From contig JAGFMI010000009.1 in assembly GCA_021030905.1 (NCBI GenBank), forward strand, positions 434,001 through 498,000: a DNA stretch of 64,000 nucleotides. Reading direction: 5' to 3'. The translations under genes and the position numbers were made by a program. The notes under the pieces are model-generated. The model was not told where the DNA came from. It saw only the letters and a program-made list of their open reading frames with translations, and did not search any database. This document shows, one piece after another, positions 59,617-64,000 of this stretch; position 1 is the first letter of the stretch; each line of letters begins with the position of its first letter. The DNA comes from Pyrenula massariospora (Eukaryota > Ascomycota > Eurotiomycetes > Pyrenulales > Pyrenulaceae).

Positions 59617-60077
59617 AGGGAAAGGGCTGGCTATTTGTATGAGCAGGTCGTCGAACGAGAGGGATCTACGATGTTCTTGAAAGACTTTTGGTCTTTTGGT
59701 ATAGCTGACTACGAGATCATATTAGTTTATATCAGCAGCATTCATTCAGATTTCGGCGAATCAGCCGAACGTAGTAGTGGCGGTAGTGTATATTTGAACA
59801 GTCAGCGGTTGCAAATCAATTGGAAAGCGGAGGCGAACGCCAAACTCGAATAGAGACTAATCCGAGTATGTCTTAGCGGCCTATGACGGAGCCTATAAAG
59901 GGTAAAGCCTAAATAGACCAGAACTAATCTTGAATTGGAATAGGATCACAGACGGATCAAGGAGATGGAAGTAGGCTATTCTGCTTGTTTACGACAGATC
60001 TGAGGTGATCTGACCGCATGCCAATATTAAGTCTATAATATATATATTTTTTCATGCTGAGAAATTTCTCTGATCGT
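59617..60077. other. intergenic region upstream of the tRNA gene
   Basis: No coding signal. AT-rich just before the tRNA, including an ATATATATTTTTTC stretch at about 60040-60052. Confidence 0.5.
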
Positions 60078-60205
60078 GCCCATTTGGCGCAATGGCAGCG
60101 CGTTAGACGTACGCTACACGATCCACATTGCAGAAACAATTGCTGAGTTTAACTTAGTTCTACATTGAGATCTAAAGGTTACGAGTTCGAGTCTCGTAAT
60201 GGGTA
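60078..60205 (+). tRNA. tRNA-Arg(TCT) with a 49-nt GT...AG insertion and a 7-nt intron
   Basis: The acceptor stem GCCCATT (60078-60084) pairs with AATGGGT (60198-60204), discriminator A at 60205. D arm GCGC-loop-GCGC; T arm ACGAG-TTCGAGT-CTCGT; A box TGGCGCAATGG and B box AGTTCGAGTC are good. Anticodon stem TTAGA (60103-60107) pairs with TCTAA (60171-60175). If 60109-60157 is removed, the loop reads C-T-TCT-A, then CATTGAG (60163-60169) as the normal intron after position 37, then A. This gives a standard seven-base loop with anticodon TCT. The extra 49 nt between positions 32 and 33 begin GT and end AG. Eukaryotic tRNA introns lie only after position 37, so this is either a pseudogene or a very unusual interrupted tRNA. 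Confidence 0.75.
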
Positions 60206-60208
60206 ATC

Positions 60209-60213
60209 TTTTT
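60209..60213 (+). terminator. Pol III terminator of the tRNA gene
   Basis: A run of five T three bases after the discriminator base, the usual RNA polymerase III stop. Its presence argues that the locus was, or is, transcribed. Confidence 0.75.
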
Positions 60214-60665
60214 GTTTATCTCTATTTTTCGTTCATCTTTATTTGAAGTATTCAAACAATAATGTTCACACTGTCTTCGTTACAGTGTGAAGGTGGGCCG
60301 ACAGATGCCAAGACTTAGCCTGTCGTGGACCCTAAGCGGCTGTATGTTAAACGATACCGCTAGATGGCCTACATGCGAGCGCACGATCGTCATTACCATT
60401 ACTGAACAGAAGTAAGATCATTGACAGTGTTCGTAAGCTCTATCTCGTCAGCCCAAAGATTCTACGACTCTACGGGCCGGCGATTCATGTACCCACCCGC
60501 CCATCGCGACTTCAGCCTGGCCGTGCCTGCCGTAGGAAAGGCATCGCCTGGGAAATGGAAGGCAGAGATGCAGTATGCTCTTTCCCATTGGCCAATTCAA
60601 CTCAAAGATAGGCAAGCAACCCGCTTCTTTGTCTCTTCTCATGGCATCCCTGCATCATTGTCGAT
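60214..60665. other. intergenic region
   Basis: A perfect CACTGT/ACAGTG short palindromic pair near 60268-60289 and an 82-codon frame with no ATG context or motif (60421-60669). No supported gene. Confidence 0.45.
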
Positions 60666-61733
60666 ATGAATAACCGCAAGCCCTCCATCCTATGGAATCT
60701 CGTGGAGTTCATTTTGTCGTCACTGTGGCTTTCTATACTTATTGCTTGCCTCGTTATCCTCTCAGCTTGCTCAATACCCCTCCTCTTCATTTACATCTTC
60801 ATCACCATCTTCAGCCTCAGAAAAGAAATCTACTGTTTCCTAGCCTTAAAGGCAGCCAATAGCTTAATCGACTCAATCCCACCATCAACCCCACAACACC
60901 AACCAAACCCCCCAGACCCTCTCACAGAGCTCACCGCAATACTCCACGAGCTCGCCCATCCACCCGACACCACCACCAACAACGATAACAACAACACCAT
61001 CCCCTCCACCCCACCACCCCCCTACACCGACACCACCACCTCCATGCCTCCCCACCAACAACCCCCCCGCCTCCGCACCCAAGGCCCCCGCGACCCCTAC
61101 CGCAACCCCCTAAACTTCTTCCCCCTCCGCCTCCCCCCCACCCTCACCCTGCACCCCCCAACCCCCCAACCCTCCTCCCCCTTCCTCACCCTCCCCCTAG
61201 AACTCCACCTCGCAATCCTCACAACCCTCGACTTCGCCGACACCCCCCTCCCCTTCTCCCGCGGCGGCACCCACACCTCGACGCAAATCGCCCTCGCCCT
61301 CACGTGCCGCCAGCTCGCGGCCGCCGCGGGGATGGTGGAAGTGGTTGTGCCGCGGCGGCGGACGAGTTACCATGCTTGGCTTGTGGGGAGGGTGTTGAGG
61401 GAGTGGCTGTTCAACAGTAGTACGACGATGAGCGCGTACTGTCTAAGGTGTCGACGGTGGAGGGCGCGCAAGGACTTTCTCCCCCCCACCATCCACCACC
61501 ACACCAGCGTCAGCGTAATGCCCTCAAGCGGCTGGCACGCGCACAAGCTGCTCCGCGAGAGGGGGGAGCCGGAAAGGCCGGGGTGGTGGTTCTGGTGCAG
61601 ATCTTGTCGGGGGGTTGCGGTGGGCGGGAGGGGGAAGGGGGTTTGGGTTTGGGATGCGCGGTGGGGACAGAAGGTTCGGTGGGGGGCTGAGGGGGGGTGT
61701 GTTTTGGAGGTTGAGAGATCTGAGGGAAAGTGA
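60666..61733 (+). CDS. membrane-anchored F-box-like protein
   Basis: A single exon of 355 aa. Two hydrophobic helices near the N-terminus (LVEFILSSLWLSILIACLVI and LFIYIFITIFSL) are followed by a Pro/Thr/Asn-rich linker of about 100 residues. An F-box-like motif follows at about 180 (FLTLPLELHLAILTTLDFAD). The C-terminal part has two CxxC pairs (YCLRCRRW and FWCRSCRG), the same layout as the small F-box protein at 30.2 kb. A membrane-tethered Skp1 adaptor is a possible reading. The linker's Pro codons come from a run of extreme C-richness, and the sequence flips to G-rich at about 61.33 kb, so part of the composition may be mutational rather than functional. Target unknown. Confidence 0.65.
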   Translation: MNNRKPSILWNLVEFILSSLWLSILIACLVILSACSIPLLFIYIFITIFSLRKEIYCFLALKAANSLIDSIPPSTPQHQPNPPDPLTELTAILHELAHPPDTTTNNDNNNTIPSTPPPPYTDTTTSMPPHQQPPRLRTQGPRDPYRNPLNFFPLRLPPTLTLHPPTPQPSSPFLTLPLELHLAILTTLDFADTPLPFSRGGTHTSTQIALALTCRQLAAAAGMVEVVVPRRRTSYHAWLVGRVLREWLFNSSTTMSAYCLRCRRWRARKDFLPPTIHHHTSVSVMPSSGWHAHKLLRERGEPERPGWWFWCRSCRGVAVGGRGKGVWVWDARWGQKVRWGAEGGCVLEVERSEGK

Positions 61734-62353
61734 AGTGAGATGTGAGGGTAAGGAAGGGGAGGGGAGGGGAGGGTGGTTTGGGGGTTTGTGCGCTGGTTGG
61801 TGGATGGATGGATGGATGGATGGAGTTTGGGCCGGGCGATGTTGCTGTGGGGTGTTTGTGGTATTCTTTGCTGTTTCTGTTTCTGTTTTTGTTTCTATTG
61901 CTTACAGTATGGATGGGGCATCAGGTTCAATTCACGCATTAATGCGGTAAATGTAATACAGTTGATGGATCGACGAACATGAATCTCCGGTGCTGAACTA
62001 ATAGAAAGGATATCATTATTCTGCACGGTGTTGCCTGGCTAGCTAGATAGCTATCTAACCATTTCCTCCCGCTCTAGGCCACCCACCCGCACGTCCTCAT
62101 CATTAGCAGCACTGCCATCTCGCTCGCTTCGCTCTCGGGGAATGCCCAGATCAAATAGGATCCGAAAAACAGGTACATTAAAGTAATGAAAAGATTAGGG
62201 GGGTTATGCAGCGACTCGACAACACCACCTCCTCAGCTCCGTCTGCACGACTTAAGAGCAAAGGTTCCGCTTTGTTCAGCTCAAATATCCCGCTTCAGCT
62301 CAAGTGATGAACCAATTCAATACCCGCGATCAAAATACCCGCAGTAACCGCAC
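61734..62353. other. convergent intergenic region with a tetranucleotide repeat
   Basis: G-rich at the left end, with six tandem GGAT units at about 61800-61824 and a GTTTCT/TTTCTG run near 61870. No coding signal. Confidence 0.55.
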
Positions 62354-63809
62354 CTAAGCGGCAACCGCCTCCCTCTCGCCCTCGCGGCCCCTAGCCTCGC
62401 CATTCGCAACTTCGTCCTCTTCTTCTTCCTCTTCTTCCTCGGCCTCGTCCTCGGCGTACTTGCCATGTCGCTCCGCGCTGACCCAGGAGTCCCTATCTCC
62501 CTTCAGCGGCGCATCTTGGCCCGCAAGATCGATGCCCTCAGCTGAGCGTTTCGCAGCATTGGCCTTTCGTCGTTGGCTGAGGGTGCGGGAGCGGGTGCTG
62601 AGCTTGGAGGAGACGACGGCGTTGGATTGGACCCAATTGGTCAGGGAGTCCTCGCAATCTTGGATGATGGCTTTGGAGGCTTCGTAGCCGTCGTAAGCGT
62701 TGCGTGTTTCGCCAGGGGTGACGGGGGTATCGTCTACCAGCTCGAGGAGGTGCTTTCCGTAGCCGGCGATAATGGCGAGTTTCTCGCAGTGCTCTCTCAT
62801 CGCATCGAATTGGTACGTGAATGCCGCCTTCAGTTTCTCCCTTGTGATGTTGCTCAATTGTGCCTCTGCGACTAGACTCTCCGCCTCGGCACGCACAAGC
62901 TCTTGCTCCAACACGACGATCCGTGGCGAATTGGGTTCCTTGTATTTGAGCTGGGCGATCTGGTCGGTGATCTTCTGCTTGCGATCCCGAGACGGTTGGA
63001 CGGAAGCCTCGATGTTACGGATCGATTTAATCGTCACACGGTATTGGTCGTAGCGATCGACGTATTGGTCTTCGAGCTCACCAATTTCGTAGATTAGGAC
63101 ACCGAGCTTGTCGGTCACGTCGCTGACATCGTCATCGCAGGCTTCGCCCCAGATGGAGAGTTGTTGCTATCAAAATCTATGAGTGACATGCGTAGGCGGG
63201 GAACTGAGTAATAAGGTAAACTCATACCGCAACGTCCATGCGTTCTCTTCCCACAAGTTCCATGCTACGCATAACGTTTTTCTCCATCTTAACAAGCTGT
63301 GAGAGCTTCTTCGCAAGGTCAGGGCCAAAGGCACCGGCGGTCTGTTTTCGAAATGCATGACCTATGGATGATGACAATATGATCAGCCTTGGGTATCGCA
63401 GTGTAAGACCAAAAGAGGAATGGTAGCTTGAATTCTGGGACATAGCGTTTCGATGTAAAGCCGGCGATCCACGATAGCCTGGCTAAGCTCATCGAGAGCT
63501 GACAAAAATCGCAATGGATAGGTGAGGCAGGGTAAGCAGACGCCAGCAACGGAAATATTGTGCATGTTTCGATGCAAAGGCGTCCCGGACACATTCCAAA
63601 GCGCTTTAAAGATCCCGTCTCACAGAATGAGAGATGACCAAGCCTAAGCGCTAGATGCTGCCATGATGTGTTGCGCTTGGAGCTCACTCACCAATGTTGC
63701 CCTTTCCAAAAAAGCGTCCGGCCTTAGTGGACGAGCTTGGAGGTGGTGGATTCTCGATCTGCGAAGCCGTGGGTGCACGCGATGCGCGCATAGAATACGT
63801 GCGATGCAT
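62354..63809 (-). CDS. pil1: eisosome core protein Pil1/Lsp1
   Basis: Exons 63809-63692, 63361-63228 and 63166-62354 (354 aa). Introns are 330 and 61 bp. The N-terminus MHRTYSMRASRAPTASQI, then PPPSSSTKAGRFFGKGNIG-HAFRKQTAGAFGPDLAKKL, is nearly invariant in this family. The BAR domain follows (QLVKMEKNVMRSMEL, QQLSIWGEACDDDVSDVTDK, IRNIEASVQPSRDRKQKITDQI) and a phosphoregulated C-terminus ends in a Glu-rich run. Pil1-type proteins coat the plasma-membrane furrows called eisosomes (MCC domains) and respond to sphingolipid and TORC2 signalling. The length matches other Pezizomycotina PilA proteins. The long first intron is common in this gene. Confidence 0.95.
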
Positions 63810-64000
63810 CTTGAAGAGGTGGTGTCAATAGGGAGGTGGTGCTTTTGCGCGAGCAGACAGGAGAAGTTCTCAGACGAGAAGGGAAGTTGAGCAGGCTGGT
63901 AGCCTAGAGATTCGAGGTCTGCGAAGTACGAATACAATGGAGTATGTGATGCAGTGGACTGATAGCTCTGTGAAGTGAAGAAAGAAGTCAGCAGAGAGCC

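Noticed and set aside
1-64000. CRISPR array, rRNA genes, integrated virus or retrotransposon with coding capacity
   Set aside because: I saw no regularly spaced repeats, no rRNA-like sequence and no reverse transcriptase, integrase or capsid motifs in any frame.

Overview
The window is nuclear DNA of a filamentous ascomycete (Pezizomycotina; gene content and intron style suggest Leotiomycetes, but that placement is inference). The reasons are small GT-AG introns (about 41-137 bp, one of 330 bp) with CTGAC/CTAAC-like branch sites, fungus-specific families (DUF6536, Pth11/SAT4-like rhodopsin-type receptors, DUF7708, CorA-like proteins, PNP-NB-ARC-TPR and NACHT-ankyrin NLRs), a PRC2 H3K27 methyltransferase, a Pil1-type eisosome protein and an intron-bearing tRNA-Arg(TCT).

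Layout. 1-6.4 kb: a partial gene end, a DUF7708 protein (-) and a seven-exon AAA ATPase (+) that seems to need a 4-nt microexon. 6.4-13 kb: gene-poor, with a perfect 18-bp-arm fold-back, a diverged direct repeat 4.35 kb apart, and one seven-TM receptor-like gene. 13-16 kb: a DUF6536 multi-pass membrane protein. 16.4-49 kb: a conserved housekeeping block with Fab1/PIKfyve lipid kinase (-), a TPP1/Tpz1-like shelterin protein (+), a small F-box protein (-), WDR6/Rtt10 (-), KMT6/E(z) (+), Rad2/XPG (+), an NmrA-like relic (-), a CorA-like membrane protein (-) and an EEF1AKMT4-like methyltransferase (-). 49-58.3 kb: two head-to-tail NLRs, a NACHT-ankyrin gene broken by two in-frame TAG codons and an apparently intact PNP-NB-ARC-TPR gene with young TPR repeats. 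58.5-64 kb: pirin (-), tRNA-Arg(TCT) carrying a 49-nt GT...AG insertion 5' of the anticodon, a membrane-anchored F-box-like protein (+), and Pil1/Lsp1 (-).

How the genes relate. There is no operon or biosynthetic cluster. The housekeeping genes serve separate processes: endolysosomal PI(3,5)P2, telomere capping, tRNA modification, Polycomb silencing, nucleotide excision repair, eEF1A methylation and eisosomes. The accessory ends (0-13 kb and 49-58 kb) hold the rapidly evolving families and the repeats. The NLR pair resembles fungal non-self recognition or heterokaryon-incompatibility loci (inference).

An unexplained pattern overlies the genes. At about eight places the + strand changes abruptly from C-rich to G-rich, always in that direction, whatever the strand of the gene underneath. 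This looks like a footprint of a centred, strand-asymmetric DNA process such as origin firing or meiotic break resection. All exon joins below were made by eye from splice signals and frame and have no transcript support.
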